From Deltaproteobacteria bacterium (GTDB lineage Bacteria > Myxococcota_A > UBA9160 > UBA4427): 64,000 nucleotides of DNA. The number at the start of each line of letters is the position of its first letter. Positions within the stretch are counted from its first letter, which is position 1. The stretch is from assembly GCA_016713665.1 (NCBI GenBank), contig JADJOR010000002.1:806001-870000 (forward strand), given 5' to 3'. Positions 43,870-52,957 of the stretch are shown here, in pieces. The position numbers and the translations under genes are program-made. The notes beneath the pieces were generated by a model that worked only from the letters and a program-made list of their open reading frames with translations, did no database searches and had not been told where the DNA came from.

Positions 43870-44706
43870 ATGGCCATTCCGAAGAGCGAGCTCGGCCCCG
43901 AAACCTTCTCCCTCGCGAATCGGGTCGCGATCGTGACCGGCGGCGCGTCGGGCATCGGTCGCGCGACCTGCCTCGCGCTCTCGGCGGCGGGGGCGGCGGT
44001 CGTCGTCGCCGATCTCAATGCGGACGGCGCGCGCAAGGTCGCGGGCGAGCTCGAGGCGCGCGGGGGACGGGCCCACGCCCAACAGGTCGATCTCGGAGAC
44101 GAGGCTTCGATCGCGGCGATGGTCGAAGCGGCGGTCCGCGTCTTCGGCGGGCTCGACATCCTCCACAACAACGCGGCGGATTCGGATCCGGCGTTGATGG
44201 CGGCCGACGGCGCGATCGTCGATCTCACGACCGAGGTCTGGGACCGGAACATGCGGATCAATCTGCGCGGGCCGATGCTCGGCTGCAAATACGCGATCCC
44301 CCACATGATCCGCCGCGGCGGAGGCTCGATCATCAATACTTCGTCGGCCTCGGGGCTGACCGGCGACGTGATCCGCGCGGCCTACGCCGCTTCGAAGGCG
44401 GGGCTCGGGTCGTTGACCCAGAACGTGGCCGTCCAGTACGGCAAGCAGGGGATCCGCTGCAACGCCGTCGCGCCGGGCGTCATCGCGACACCTGCGCTCG
44501 AGGCCAACGTCCCGAAAGCGGCAGTCGAGGTCTACGTCGAGAACACGCTGACGCCCCGCCTCGGCCGGCCCGAAGACATCGCGGCGGTCGTCGTCTTTCT
44601 CGCCTCCGACGCGGCTTCCTTCGTCACCGGCCAGATCCTCTCCGTCGACGGCGGTCTCCTGGCGCACCATACGGCGATGGCCGGGATCAAGAGGCTCTCC
44701 GGGTGA
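43870..44706 (+). CDS. short-chain dehydrogenase/reductase
   Basis: 278 residues. VAIVTGGASGIGRATC, HNNAA in ILHNNAADSD, INTSSASGLTGDVIRAAYAASKAG (catalytic Ser, Tyr, Lys) and ILSVDGG are classical. An Asp-rich VVADLNADGA after the second strand suggests NAD preference. ATG at 43870 has CGAGAGGACGTCC upstream. It follows the P450 pair and overlaps the histidine kinase start by 4 bp (GTGA). Substrate likely an alcohol or ketone made by the P450s, unproven. Confidence 0.93.
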   Translation: MAIPKSELGPETFSLANRVAIVTGGASGIGRATCLALSAAGAAVVVADLNADGARKVAGELEARGGRAHAQQVDLGDEASIAAMVEAAVRVFGGLDILHNNAADSDPALMAADGAIVDLTTEVWDRNMRINLRGPMLGCKYAIPHMIRRGGGSIINTSSASGLTGDVIRAAYAASKAGLGSLTQNVAVQYGKQGIRCNAVAPGVIATPALEANVPKAAVEVYVENTLTPRLGRPEDIAAVVVFLASDAASFVTGQILSVDGGLLAHHTAMAGIKRLSG

Positions 44707-46127
44707 GCCGCGCGCGGTCGGAAACGAGGGCCGCGGGTGGGTCGTTTCGAGGGCGCGATCGGGAGACGACCGCGCGCGAGCTCGAAGCCGACGACGAGCA
44801 GGCGTTGCGCGAAGCCCAGCTCCGCTTTGCGCTGCCGCCGCTCGCGTGTCTCTCCGGTTCGATCGCGGCGCTCGGTGCGGCGACGCAGTACTGGATGGGG
44901 ACGGGGCATTTCCGGCCGATCGCCTTCACGCTCCACGTGGGTCTCGCGGCGATCGGGGCGTCCTGGTTCTGGCGGCCCCCGGCGAAGGCGAGTCGGGCGG
45001 CCTTCTTCATCGCGGCCTATCTCGCGACGCTGATCGGGACCTTCATCCTGAAGAGCGGTGAGCTCTCGTCCTTCGTCAACCTGGCGCTCGTGAGCGTCGG
45101 GGCAGCCTTCCTGATCGCCGATCGCCGCTACATGATCGCGGCCGAGGTCGCGGTCCTCGCTTGGTTCGTGATCGCGGTGTCGGCGCCGCTCAAGGTTCCG
45201 AATCGACTGCAGCTCGTGCTCGCCGGATGCATGGTCGCGGGCTCGGCCGCCGGGGTCCACCTCGCGCGCCACCATGCGGGGCGTCGGATGGCGGCGCAAT
45301 CGGCGGCGCGGCGCTGCGCGGAGGCGCGGTCGGCGGAAGCCGTCCGCAACGCCCGTGCACCGGAAGCGTCGGATGCGGAGACTGCGTCGGGTGGCGCCGA
45401 TCAGGCCCGGTCGTACGCCCGGTCGGGGCCGAGTGTCGAAAGCGGGCGAGCGAGCGCGTCGCTCTCTCGCGAGGTGGTCCACGACGTGAACAACCTGCTC
45501 GGCGGAATCCTGGGCGGCGCCGAGCTCGCCCTCGCCTCGGAGCAGCATCCGGCCGATCTCCAGCTCGCGCTTCGGCAGATCCGCGAGCGGGTGCTCGCGA
45601 CCCGCGACTACATGCGGGGCGCCGCGAAGGGCGGGGACCGACTCGAGTCGGTCGACGTCAACGCCCTCCTCGAGCGCGCGGTCGGGCTCGCGAAGGGTCT
45701 CGCCGGGTCGGGGACCAAGCTCGTGACGGATCTCGAGCCGGGGCTCCCGCCCATCGAGGCGAATCGGATCGAGCTCGAGCGCGCGATCCTGAACTTGATC
45801 TCGAACGCGATCGATGCGGCGCCCGAGGGCTACGGAGAGGTGCGCGTGCGGTCGCGGCGGATGCCGGGCGCGGAGCCGGGCGGGATCCTCATCCGCGTCG
45901 AGGACGACGGCCACGGCATTCCCGACGCGCTTCGTCTCCGGATCTTCGAGCCCGGATTCACGACGCGCGGCGGCGATCATCAGGGGCTCGGGCTGCCTTT
46001 CGTCGCGCAGGTGGCGCAACGCGCCGGGGGCGAGGTCGTGGTCGATCCGCGGGTGGGCTGCGGGGCGGCCATCGAAATGCGGATGCCGTCGGTCGGACTC
46101 CGGCGTGAGCGCTCGAGCGGGGTTTGA
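44703..46127 (+). CDS. membrane histidine kinase without partner response regulator
   Basis: 474 residues from GTG, overlapping the SDR stop. Six hydrophobic spans lie at about residues 40-188 (for example LRFALPPLACLSGSIAAL and LQLVLAGCMVAGSAAG). Next comes a variable linker, then the H-box SREVVHDVNNLLGGILGG (His about 260), the N-box NLISNAIDAA, DDGHGI, the F-box IFEPGFTT and the G-box GLGLPFV. Both catalytic domains are complete. It should autophosphorylate, but no response regulator is in the window, so it is an orphan. The membrane part is the probable sensor; the signal is unknown. Confidence 0.88.
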   Translation: MSRARSETRAAGGSFRGRDRETTARELEADDEQALREAQLRFALPPLACLSGSIAALGAATQYWMGTGHFRPIAFTLHVGLAAIGASWFWRPPAKASRAAFFIAAYLATLIGTFILKSGELSSFVNLALVSVGAAFLIADRRYMIAAEVAVLAWFVIAVSAPLKVPNRLQLVLAGCMVAGSAAGVHLARHHAGRRMAAQSAARRCAEARSAEAVRNARAPEASDAETASGGADQARSYARSGPSVESGRASASLSREVVHDVNNLLGGILGGAELALASEQHPADLQLALRQIRERVLATRDYMRGAAKGGDRLESVDVNALLERAVGLAKGLAGSGTKLVTDLEPGLPPIEANRIELERAILNLISNAIDAAPEGYGEVRVRSRRMPGAEPGGILIRVEDDGHGIPDALRLRIFEPGFTTRGGDHQGLGLPFVAQVAQRAGGEVVVDPRVGCGAAIEMRMPSVGLRRERSSGV

Positions 46128-46159
46128 CGGGCCGACGCGGGTCGTCGGCAGGAGGCTTC

Positions 46160-47020
46160 ATGGGGCGGATCGTGCTCGGCGGTGCCATCGATCTCCACTG
46201 TCATTTCGGGCCGGAGTCGGTCGTCGGGCGCAAGCACGCCGTCGATCCGTTCGACGCCGCCCGGGACGCGGCCGCCCTCGACTTCAAGGCGCTCGTGCTC
46301 AAGTCCCACGACTTTCCGACCAACCACTTTGCCTACGCGGTCTCGCAGACCGTGCCCGGCGTGCGGGTCTACGGCTCGATCTGCTGCGACTTCTGCATCG
46401 GCGGCCTCAATCCGGGCGCCGTCGAGATCGCGCTGCGCGACGGGGCGGCGATCGTCTGGCTGCCGACCATCTCGAGCCAGCAGGATTTCGAGAACGGCGT
46501 CGCGGCGATGTTGAAGGTGCCGGGGGAGGGGATCGTGATGCTCGACGAGAGCGGACGTCTGCGGCCCGAGGTCGAGGAGATCCTCGCCCTGGTCGAGAAG
46601 TACGATGCGATCGTCGCGACCGGCCACACTTCGAAGGCCGAGCACGTCGCCGTGGCGAAGGCCTTCGGGCGCCGGGGCCGCGTCGTCGTGACCCACGCGA
46701 TGAACTCCGGCGCGGGGCCGCGGCTCACGGTGCCCGAATGCGTCGAGCTCGCGGAGCTCGGGGCCTTCATCGAGCTCGCGGCGGCGACCTGCATGGCGGG
46801 CCACGGGCCGGGCTCGCCGGAGGTCGTGAAGGCGATCGATGCGATCGGCTCGCGCCAGGTCGTGCTCTCGACCGACTACGGCTGGACCGACGAGCTGCCG
46901 CGCCCGGCGATCGGGCTGATCGACTATGCCGACGCGCTCTGGCAGGCGGGCGCCAAGGAATCGCAACTGCGCGAGATGGCCTGCGACAACCCCGCGCGCC
47001 TGCTCAAGCTCGATCCCTGA
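46160..47020 (+). CDS. amidohydrolase-superfamily protein (DUF6282-like)
   Basis: 286 residues. DLHCHFGPES gives the HxH metal motif; further His are in VLKSHDFPTN, VATGHTSKAEH and VTHAMNSG, and an Asp in LSTDYGW near the end. The TIM-barrel layout fits metal-dependent hydrolases. ATG at 46160 follows CAGGAGGCTTC. It precedes an NTF2-like gene by 29 bp. Substrate unknown; carboxylate or lactone-type ring opening is common in the superfamily. Confidence 0.87.
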   Translation: MGRIVLGGAIDLHCHFGPESVVGRKHAVDPFDAARDAAALDFKALVLKSHDFPTNHFAYAVSQTVPGVRVYGSICCDFCIGGLNPGAVEIALRDGAAIVWLPTISSQQDFENGVAAMLKVPGEGIVMLDESGRLRPEVEEILALVEKYDAIVATGHTSKAEHVAVAKAFGRRGRVVVTHAMNSGAGPRLTVPECVELAELGAFIELAAATCMAGHGPGSPEVVKAIDAIGSRQVVLSTDYGWTDELPRPAIGLIDYADALWQAGAKESQLREMACDNPARLLKLDP

Positions 47021-47049
47021 GCGCGCGCGAATCCCGAAAGGAAGCCCTC

Positions 47050-47478
47050 ATGCCCACTCTCGAAGAACGCATCCGAGCCGTCGAAGACCGCGACGCCATC
47101 CGCGAGCTGACCGCCCGCTACTGCCAGCTCGCGGTCGCGGGCAACGCAGAAGCCGTCACGGCGCTCTTCGCCCGCGACGGCATCATGGAGTCCGGCGACA
47201 CGCGGGAGCAGGGCCATGTCCGGCTGCTCGCGCTCTACAAGAGCTCCTTCGGCTCGCTGCGGCCGATCCCGTTCATCCACAACCACGTGGTCGAGCTCCG
47301 CGGCGACCGCGCGACGGGCTTCTGCAGCATCGAGCTCCGGATGGTCGAGAACGGTGAGGCCGTCACGGCGGCCGGCTACTACGACGACGAGTTCGTGCGC
47401 GAGGACGGCGTCTGGAAGTTCGCCCACCGCAAGCTCGTCTTCTACCACCGCGTCCCGCTCTCGAAGGGCTGGGCCTGA
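47050..47478 (+). CDS. SnoaL/NTF2-like protein
   Basis: 142 residues. IRAVEDRDAIRELTARYCQLAVAGNAEAVTALFARDGIMESGD, HNHVVELRGDRATGFCSIELRM and YYDDEFVREDGVWKFAHRKLVFYH are typical of NTF2-like folds. ATG at 47050 follows GAAAGGAAGCCCTC. It differs from the KSI-like protein at 15235 in lacking the DPVG motif. Convergent with the cytochrome c gene. Reaction not known. Confidence 0.88.
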   Translation: MPTLEERIRAVEDRDAIRELTARYCQLAVAGNAEAVTALFARDGIMESGDTREQGHVRLLALYKSSFGSLRPIPFIHNHVVELRGDRATGFCSIELRMVENGEAVTAAGYYDDEFVREDGVWKFAHRKLVFYHRVPLSKGWA

Positions 47479-47568
47479 GCCACGCCGCGTGCGCGCACTT
47501 GTCTGAGCGGCCGGGCGAGCTGCTGGGGCGCGCAGCGCGCAGTGCTTCGGCCCCGTCGCCGAAGCCGC

Positions 47569-48024
47569 TCAGGAGCAATCGGACCGCGAGCGGATGAACG
47601 CGACGATCTTCCAGAGATCGTCGTCGCCCTCGGGCATGCGATCGGCGAAGGCCTGCATCCGCGTGTTCGGGACACCGGCCCGGATCGTCCGGAAGATCTC
47701 CTCGTCGCGCCCGCCGTGCTTCCAGTCGCAGTCGAAGAGGTAGGGCGCGTCGCGATGGCCGGGCTGCAGCCCATGGCAGTAGGCGCCGCAGGTCCCGACG
47801 AAGAGGCTCTTGCCGCGCTTCAGCGCCTCGGGATCCTGCGCATGGCGCGCGGCAGGGGACTCGGGCTTTTCACAGGCAGTCGCTCCGACGAGCAGGACGC
47901 CGAGGACCAGCCCGGCGACGGTCCGAACGCGGAGGCTTCGGACTTGAGCGGCCCCGAGACGGAGCCCGGGCGCGTCGGGGGACCGCTTGCGATTCGAACG
48001 GTTCACTTCGCAGGGCGTCTTCAC
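47569..48024 (-). CDS. lipoprotein cytochrome c with CXXXCH heme motif
   Basis: 151 residues, start uncertain because the leader is long and basic. The lipoprotein signal is VAGLVLGVLLVGATAC. The heme site is GTCGAYCHG: three residues between the Cys rather than two. The axial Met is probably in NTRMQAFADRM. The rest, RGKSLFVG, DDDLWKIVAFIRS, is a class I cytochrome c. It lies 4 bp after the quinoprotein dehydrogenase and is likely its electron acceptor. No frameshift is apparent around the motif. Confidence 0.87.
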   Translation of the reverse strand: MKTPCEVNRSNRKRSPDAPGLRLGAAQVRSLRVRTVAGLVLGVLLVGATACEKPESPAARHAQDPEALKRGKSLFVGTCGAYCHGLQPGHRDAPYLFDCDWKHGGRDEEIFRTIRAGVPNTRMQAFADRMPEGDDDLWKIVAFIRSRSDCS

Positions 48025-48028
48025 GCGT

Positions 48029-49885
48029 TCAGGACTCCGGCAGCGCGAAGACGAAGAGGTGGCCGCCCTCTGGAATCCGGTCGAGGCCGGCGAGGAAGGC
48101 GTCGGTCGTGGCCCAGCTGCCGGACCCGATCGCGAGGTAGGGACGGCCGCCGAGCTCGAAGACGATCGGCTGGCTGCGGACGCCGCCGCCCATGCGGAAT
48201 CGCCAGAGGACCTCGCCCGTGTCGGCGTCGAGGGCGAGGGCCTCGCCTTCGAGGTTGCCGGTGAAGACGAGCCCGCCGGCGGTGCTCACGGCGCCGGCCA
48301 TCAGCGGGAAGCGCTCCTTCGCCCGCCAGCGGATCTCGCCGGTCGCGACGTCGACGGCCGAGACATGGCCGTAGGCCTTGCCGGCCGCGGCGTCGATCGT
48401 GTCGGGGGTTCCTGCCATGAAGGGCGCGCCTTCGCTGTAGACGGCGATGCCCTTCATGAAATGCTGGCAGGCCTCGATCGTCGGGATGAAGGAGAGCTGC
48501 CTCGCCGGGTCGTAGCTCCCGCTCCAGGCGCCGTTCATGCCGCCCATGTTGCCCGGGCAGACGCGTTGGTCGGGCTCCTCGGTCGGCGCGACACCGGCAT
48601 TTAGGACCGGTCGTCCGTCCGCCCCGATCGTCGCCCAGTTCATCTGCTCGACGTACTGCGTCGCGCGCAGGAACTTTCCGTCGCGGCGATCGATCAGGTA
48701 GAAATAGCCGTTGCGATTCGCCTGGGCGATCGCCGGGATCTTCTTCCCGTCGAGCTCGACCTCGACGAGGTAGATCTGGGTGTTGCCGTCGTAGTCCCAG
48801 ACGTCGTGGGGCGTGAACTGGAAATGCCATTTGCGCGCGCCCGTCTTCGCGTCGACGGCGAGCAGCGCGTTCGAGTAGAGATTGTCGCCGGCCCGCTCGT
48901 CGCCGTTGAAGTCCGGGGCGGGATTGCCCGTCGTCCAGAAGAGGGTGTCGGTCTCGGCATCGTAGGCGCCCTGGGTCCAGGCAGGGGCACCGCCCGTCTC
49001 GTACGACTTTCCGGCCCAGGTCTCGATGCCGGGCTCGCCGGCGGTCGGGATCGTGAAGTGGCGCCAGACGCGCTTGCCGGTCGCGACGTCGTAGGCGTCG
49101 AAGAAGCCGCGGATGCCGTACTCGCCGCCCGCCACGCCGACGACGGCCAGCGTGCCGGCCGCGCTTGCGTAGACGAAGGGGGCCGAGGTCGCGCTGTAGC
49201 CCTTCGCGTAGTCGAAGATCTCGGTGTTCCAGAGGATCGCGCCGCTGCGCCGATCGAGGGCGAGGAGCCGCGCATCGAGGGTCGCCATCAGGATCGTGTC
49301 GCCGGCGATCGAGACGCCGCGATTCACGGGACCGCAGCACGGCTTCATGTCGGCGGGCAGGGGATGGTCGTAGCGCCAGAGGATCGCGCCGGTCTTCACG
49401 TCGAGGGCGAGGATGCGGTTGTACGAGGTGCTCACGTACATCACGCCGCCGTAGACGATGGGGGAGACCTCGAATTGCTGCTGCGTGCCGGTCGGCATCG
49501 CCCAGACGACCTGGAGCTTCGCGACGTTCTTCTTCGTCAGGCTCGTGATCGGGCTGTGGCGATGACCGCGGTGGTCGCCGACGTAGTGGAGCCAGCGGGA
49601 GCGATCGGCGAAGGGGTCCCGGAGCATTGCGTCGTCGACGGGCGGGGCGCCGGCGGCGACCGGCGGATCGGCGATCCAGTGGGTCGGCAGCGGCGGAAGC
49701 TCGTCGAGCATCTCGACCATCGTCGGCGCTTCGGTCGCGGTGCCCGTGGCGCTCCCCGTCGCGTTCGCGTCGCTTGCCGGCCCACCCGCCGTCCGATCCT
49801 TCGTTCCCGAATCCGGGCTGCAACCGAGGGGAGCGGCGAGGCCCGCCATGAGGGCCCATGCGATCCAGCCATGCCATCGAATCAC
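48029..49885 (-). CDS. PQQ alcohol dehydrogenase with lanthanide-type signature
   Basis: 618 residues from GTG at 49885 with GCCGGAGGATTCGGC upstream. The signal peptide ends in a lipobox-like LAAPLGC. Adjacent Cys in DMKPCCGPVNRG, a metal Glu in GGEYGIRGFFDA, an Asn in TTGNPAPDFN and the catalytic Asp in TPHDVWDYDGN are all present. The extra Asp two residues after the catalytic one is the mark of lanthanide-dependent enzymes such as XoxF. The eight-bladed propeller motifs (for example ALDVKTGAILWRY) run throughout. It oxidises an alcohol in the periplasm and passes electrons to the cytochrome downstream. Substrate unknown. Confidence 0.93.
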   Translation of the reverse strand: MIRWHGWIAWALMAGLAAPLGCSPDSGTKDRTAGGPASDANATGSATGTATEAPTMVEMLDELPPLPTHWIADPPVAAGAPPVDDAMLRDPFADRSRWLHYVGDHRGHRHSPITSLTKKNVAKLQVVWAMPTGTQQQFEVSPIVYGGVMYVSTSYNRILALDVKTGAILWRYDHPLPADMKPCCGPVNRGVSIAGDTILMATLDARLLALDRRSGAILWNTEIFDYAKGYSATSAPFVYASAAGTLAVVGVAGGEYGIRGFFDAYDVATGKRVWRHFTIPTAGEPGIETWAGKSYETGGAPAWTQGAYDAETDTLFWTTGNPAPDFNGDERAGDNLYSNALLAVDAKTGARKWHFQFTPHDVWDYDGNTQIYLVEVELDGKKIPAIAQANRNGYFYLIDRRDGKFLRATQYVEQMNWATIGADGRPVLNAGVAPTEEPDQRVCPGNMGGMNGAWSGSYDPARQLSFIPTIEACQHFMKGIAVYSEGAPFMAGTPDTIDAAAGKAYGHVSAVDVATGEIRWRAKERFPLMAGAVSTAGGLVFTGNLEGEALALDADTGEVLWRFRMGGGVRSQPIVFELGGRPYLAIGSGSWATTDAFLAGLDRIPEGGHLFVFALPES

Positions 49886-50122
49886 GCCGAATCCTCCGGC
49901 CCGCTCAGCGTCGGGCGTTCGTGCGGCATTGTATCGTCGTCGCGAGGCGGGACGAGGGGGAATTCGAGGCCCCGCTCGGCGGATCCAGGAGATCCGCCGG
50001 AGGCGGGCCACGGGGCGGCGCCCTGGCGATGCCCCCAGGAGAGGCCTCGGCTCGACGACGCGAGTCCCTGGTCGGTCCGCGGTGTTAGGCGTGCTTGGCG
50101 AGCCCTCGGGTCGACGAGCCGG

Positions 50123-51514
50123 TCAGGGAGCCCAGCGCCGAGCCGCATGCCGCCTGTGCATCGCGATCTCGGCTTCGCGCGCCGCGCGATCAACCCTCGG
50201 CGTATCCGCCGGGAGGAGCTTCTTCAGCTCCTCGAGCAGGACGAGGCGGGCGGTCGGCGCCGTATTCGCGCCTTCCTCGAGCTGGTAGCGGTAGAGGATC
50301 ACGCCCTCGCGGTGGCCGACCGGGTCGAGCCAGTTGGGGACGCCGGGATCTTCGAGGGCGACGATCAGGCGATAGCGCCCGTCGCTGCTCCTCACCGCCT
50401 GAAAGCCATTGAGACTCGACGTGTGCTCCACGTAGTCGAGCGATTGCCACCAGAAGCTCCCGAGCTCGAAGCTCCAGAGATGCGCCCTGGGCGGGTCGAG
50501 CTCGATCAGCAGGGCCTGGTCCGGCTCGAGCCGGAACCAGCCGCTGCCGTAGGCGTTCTCGCGCAGGCCCTCCGTCGCGGACTTCGCCGGCGGGCGGAGC
50601 TGGTTGACCCGATGGATGCGATCGTCGAGGGAGGGCGCGAGCCATTTGGGGACGGTCGCTGCGAACTGGTCCGCGATCTGATCGAAGAGAACGGTCGTCG
50701 CGGCGGCATCGAGCGGCACGCTCTCGCCGGCTCGGTCGACGCGCTCGATCGAAAACTCGGAGGGCCGCTCGTTCTCCCAGTCGTAGAAATACTCGCGCAG
50801 GAGCAGCTCCGTCGAACGGGGATCGAGGCGGAGCCAGGCCTTCTTCCAGGACTCGGGCCGCTCGGGGCTGATCAGGATCTCGAACTGACCCGACGCGTCG
50901 GCGCCGATCTCATCGCGGCTCAGCGACTCGAAGGACTGCCAGCCGGCGCGGCTCGTCGTCAGCTGGAAGGCTATGTGATGGGCCGTGCCGAGGGTGCCGT
51001 AGAGACGATAGGTCCCTGCGCCTTCGATGCGGGCCGTCATGTACTTCGCGTCGGCGCTGTCGAGGCCGTACTTCCGCAGCTTGTGGGAGTAGAGGGAGAC
51101 GATGGGCGGCCCGGACTCGGCGTCGAGGGCCTCGTCGATCGTGGCGGAGAGGCGCTGGAGCAGGTAGCGCTGGCCTTCGGCGCGATCGAGCTCGGAAGCG
51201 GGCAGGTCGGCGCGCAGGATCTCGCCGCCGACCGACTTCAGCCGCTCGCAGAAGGCGATCCACTCGGCGTTCTGGGGCGCCGGCGTGGCGGCTTCCCGCT
51301 CCGCGCCCACCGCATCGACCATCCCGGCCGCCGCCGCGCGCGAAGGCGCGAGCCCGTTCACCGCGAGCCCGATCGTGACGAGCCCGATCGCGGCGAACAG
51401 GATCGCCTCGACGCCGAGCGCGGCGGTCTCGAGCCTGCCTTGGGCGGATCGCGTTCGCGCGGTGGATCGCGGCGGGAAGGCCTCGGGGTGCGGGGACGGG
51501 CGGAGCGGGATCAT
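50123..51514 (-). CDS. DUF1214-like protein, second paralogue, membrane anchored
   Basis: 463 residues. One membrane span near the N-terminus (VEAILFAAIGLVTIGLAVNG, about 32-51), then the same two-part layout as the gene at 37346: WIAFCERLKSVGGEI, and the C-terminal SGWFRLEPDQALLIELDPP, WSFELGSFWWQSLDY and EDPGVPNWLDPVGHREG. Unlike its paralogue it is exported or membrane-tethered. ATG at 51514 has CCCGGAGAACCTCGCG upstream. Follows the aldo/keto reductase by 73 bp. Function unknown. Confidence 0.84.
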   Translation of the reverse strand: MIPLRPSPHPEAFPPRSTARTRSAQGRLETAALGVEAILFAAIGLVTIGLAVNGLAPSRAAAAGMVDAVGAEREAATPAPQNAEWIAFCERLKSVGGEILRADLPASELDRAEGQRYLLQRLSATIDEALDAESGPPIVSLYSHKLRKYGLDSADAKYMTARIEGAGTYRLYGTLGTAHHIAFQLTTSRAGWQSFESLSRDEIGADASGQFEILISPERPESWKKAWLRLDPRSTELLLREYFYDWENERPSEFSIERVDRAGESVPLDAAATTVLFDQIADQFAATVPKWLAPSLDDRIHRVNQLRPPAKSATEGLRENAYGSGWFRLEPDQALLIELDPPRAHLWSFELGSFWWQSLDYVEHTSSLNGFQAVRSSDGRYRLIVALEDPGVPNWLDPVGHREGVILYRYQLEEGANTAPTARLVLLEELKKLLPADTPRVDRAAREAEIAMHRRHAARRWAP

Positions 51515-51587
51515 CGCGAGGTTCTCCGGGGCGAGAGGGGGAGAGCGGGGCGAGCGAAGGCGTAGTGGATGTGCCCAGGCTCGGGGC

Positions 51588-52943
51588 TCATGCGAGTCGT
51601 CGATGGGTGTCGCGATTCCAGTCGGCGATCGCGAGCCCTGCGGAGCAGGCGCCGGCGCACGGCGCGCCGCTGCAGCCGAGACACGCGGCGGCGTCGACGT
51701 CGAGCCGCGCATACTCGCGCGCGGCCGTGGTCGGGAGGCCGTAGTCCGCGGCGTACATGCGCATCCGCATCACGTCGGCGATCGGCACGCCCGCCGGACA
51801 CGCCCCCGCACAGTCGCCGCAGCCGATCGCGCAGGTCGTCGCGGCGTGGCGCGCCTCGTAGCGGGCGAGGAGCGCGAGATCCTCGGCGTCCGGCGGGCCG
51901 CTGCCGGAGGCCTCGACGTATTCGTCGATCATCGCAGGGCTCGTCATCGACACGACGAGGCCCTCCACCGCGGGCTCGGAGAGGACCCAGCGGAAGGCCG
52001 CCTGGGCGAAGGTGCGCCCCGACTTCTCGAAGGGCCGCATGTCGTTGAGGCGCGCGCCGCGCAGCGTCTTCATGACCATCACGCCGACGCCCGCCGCCCG
52101 GGCCCGGGCGAGCAGTCCCGGGAGCTCCGGCTGGGGCGACACGAAGTCGAAGGCGCTCGAGAGGCCCGAGAGATATTGCCGAACGTTCTCGCGGTAGGAG
52201 GGCTGCTGCGCGTAGTTGTAGGCGACGAGGATGACGTCGAGCAGGCCCGCGTCGAGGCCGTGGCGCAGGCACTCGGCGAGGCGCCCGGCGTGGCCCGACA
52301 TCCCCGCCGCGCGGATCTTGCCCTCGCGCTTCGCACGGGCCACGAAGGCCTGCCACTCGGGGCTCGCGAGGCAGGCGGGGTCGTTGACGGCATGGTTCAG
52401 GTAGACGTCGATGTGGTCGGTGCGCAGGCGGCGCAGGCTCCGCTCGAGTACGGCCATCTGCTCCTTCGCCGAGCGCTCGGGGCCCGCGCTGAACTTGCTC
52501 GTGAGGGTGATGCGGGCGCGATGGCCGACGAGCGCGCGGCCGAGCACCTCCTCGGCGCGGCCGTCGGCGTAGCTCTCCGCCGTGTCGAAATGGGTGATGC
52601 CGCGGTCGAGGGCGTGGGCGACGAGGTCGACGTCGCTCTCGAGGCTGAAGCTCCCCATGCTGATGTCGGGGATCTCGATGCCGGTCCGGCCGAGCTTGCG
52701 CCGCTGTCGGATATGGGGCGGTCCCGCTTCGCGTGCGACGACCGGAGTCCCGAGCAGAGCGCTATCGCCGTCCGCGAAGGCGACGGAGGCCGGGCCGAGG
52801 ACGACGCCGGCGCCGATCGCACGCGATCGGCGCAGCGACTCGCCGAGGAATCGGCGCCGGGTCCAGGCCGGATCCTTCGATCCCGCCGACTCGGCCGATC
52901 CCGCCGATCCGTCCGAGCCGGCGTCGCCTCGCTTCGTCGACAT
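51588..52943 (-). CDS. aldo/keto reductase with C-terminal 4Fe-4S ferredoxin domain
   Basis: 451 residues. A Tat-type start (TRRRFLGESLRRS) precedes the AKR barrel. Barrel motifs are HFDTAESYADGRAEEVLG (catalytic Asp and Tyr), ITLTSKF (Lys) and DVYLNHAVND (His). The C-terminus has CAIGCGDCAGACPAG and CLGCSGAPCAGAC, two Cys clusters for iron-sulfur binding. Such fusions occur in AKRs of unknown substrate. ATG at 52943 lies just after the HsdA-like stop. Exported by Tat if the signal is real. It may reduce or oxidise a ketone or aldehyde; electron-linked action is suggested by the clusters. Confidence 0.9.
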   Translation of the reverse strand: MSTKRGDAGSDGSAGSAESAGSKDPAWTRRRFLGESLRRSRAIGAGVVLGPASVAFADGDSALLGTPVVAREAGPPHIRQRRKLGRTGIEIPDISMGSFSLESDVDLVAHALDRGITHFDTAESYADGRAEEVLGRALVGHRARITLTSKFSAGPERSAKEQMAVLERSLRRLRTDHIDVYLNHAVNDPACLASPEWQAFVARAKREGKIRAAGMSGHAGRLAECLRHGLDAGLLDVILVAYNYAQQPSYRENVRQYLSGLSSAFDFVSPQPELPGLLARARAAGVGVMVMKTLRGARLNDMRPFEKSGRTFAQAAFRWVLSEPAVEGLVVSMTSPAMIDEYVEASGSGPPDAEDLALLARYEARHAATTCAIGCGDCAGACPAGVPIADVMRMRMYAADYGLPTTAAREYARLDVDAAACLGCSGAPCAGACSAGLAIADWNRDTHRRLA

Positions 52944-52957
52944 CGGCTCGCGTCCTC

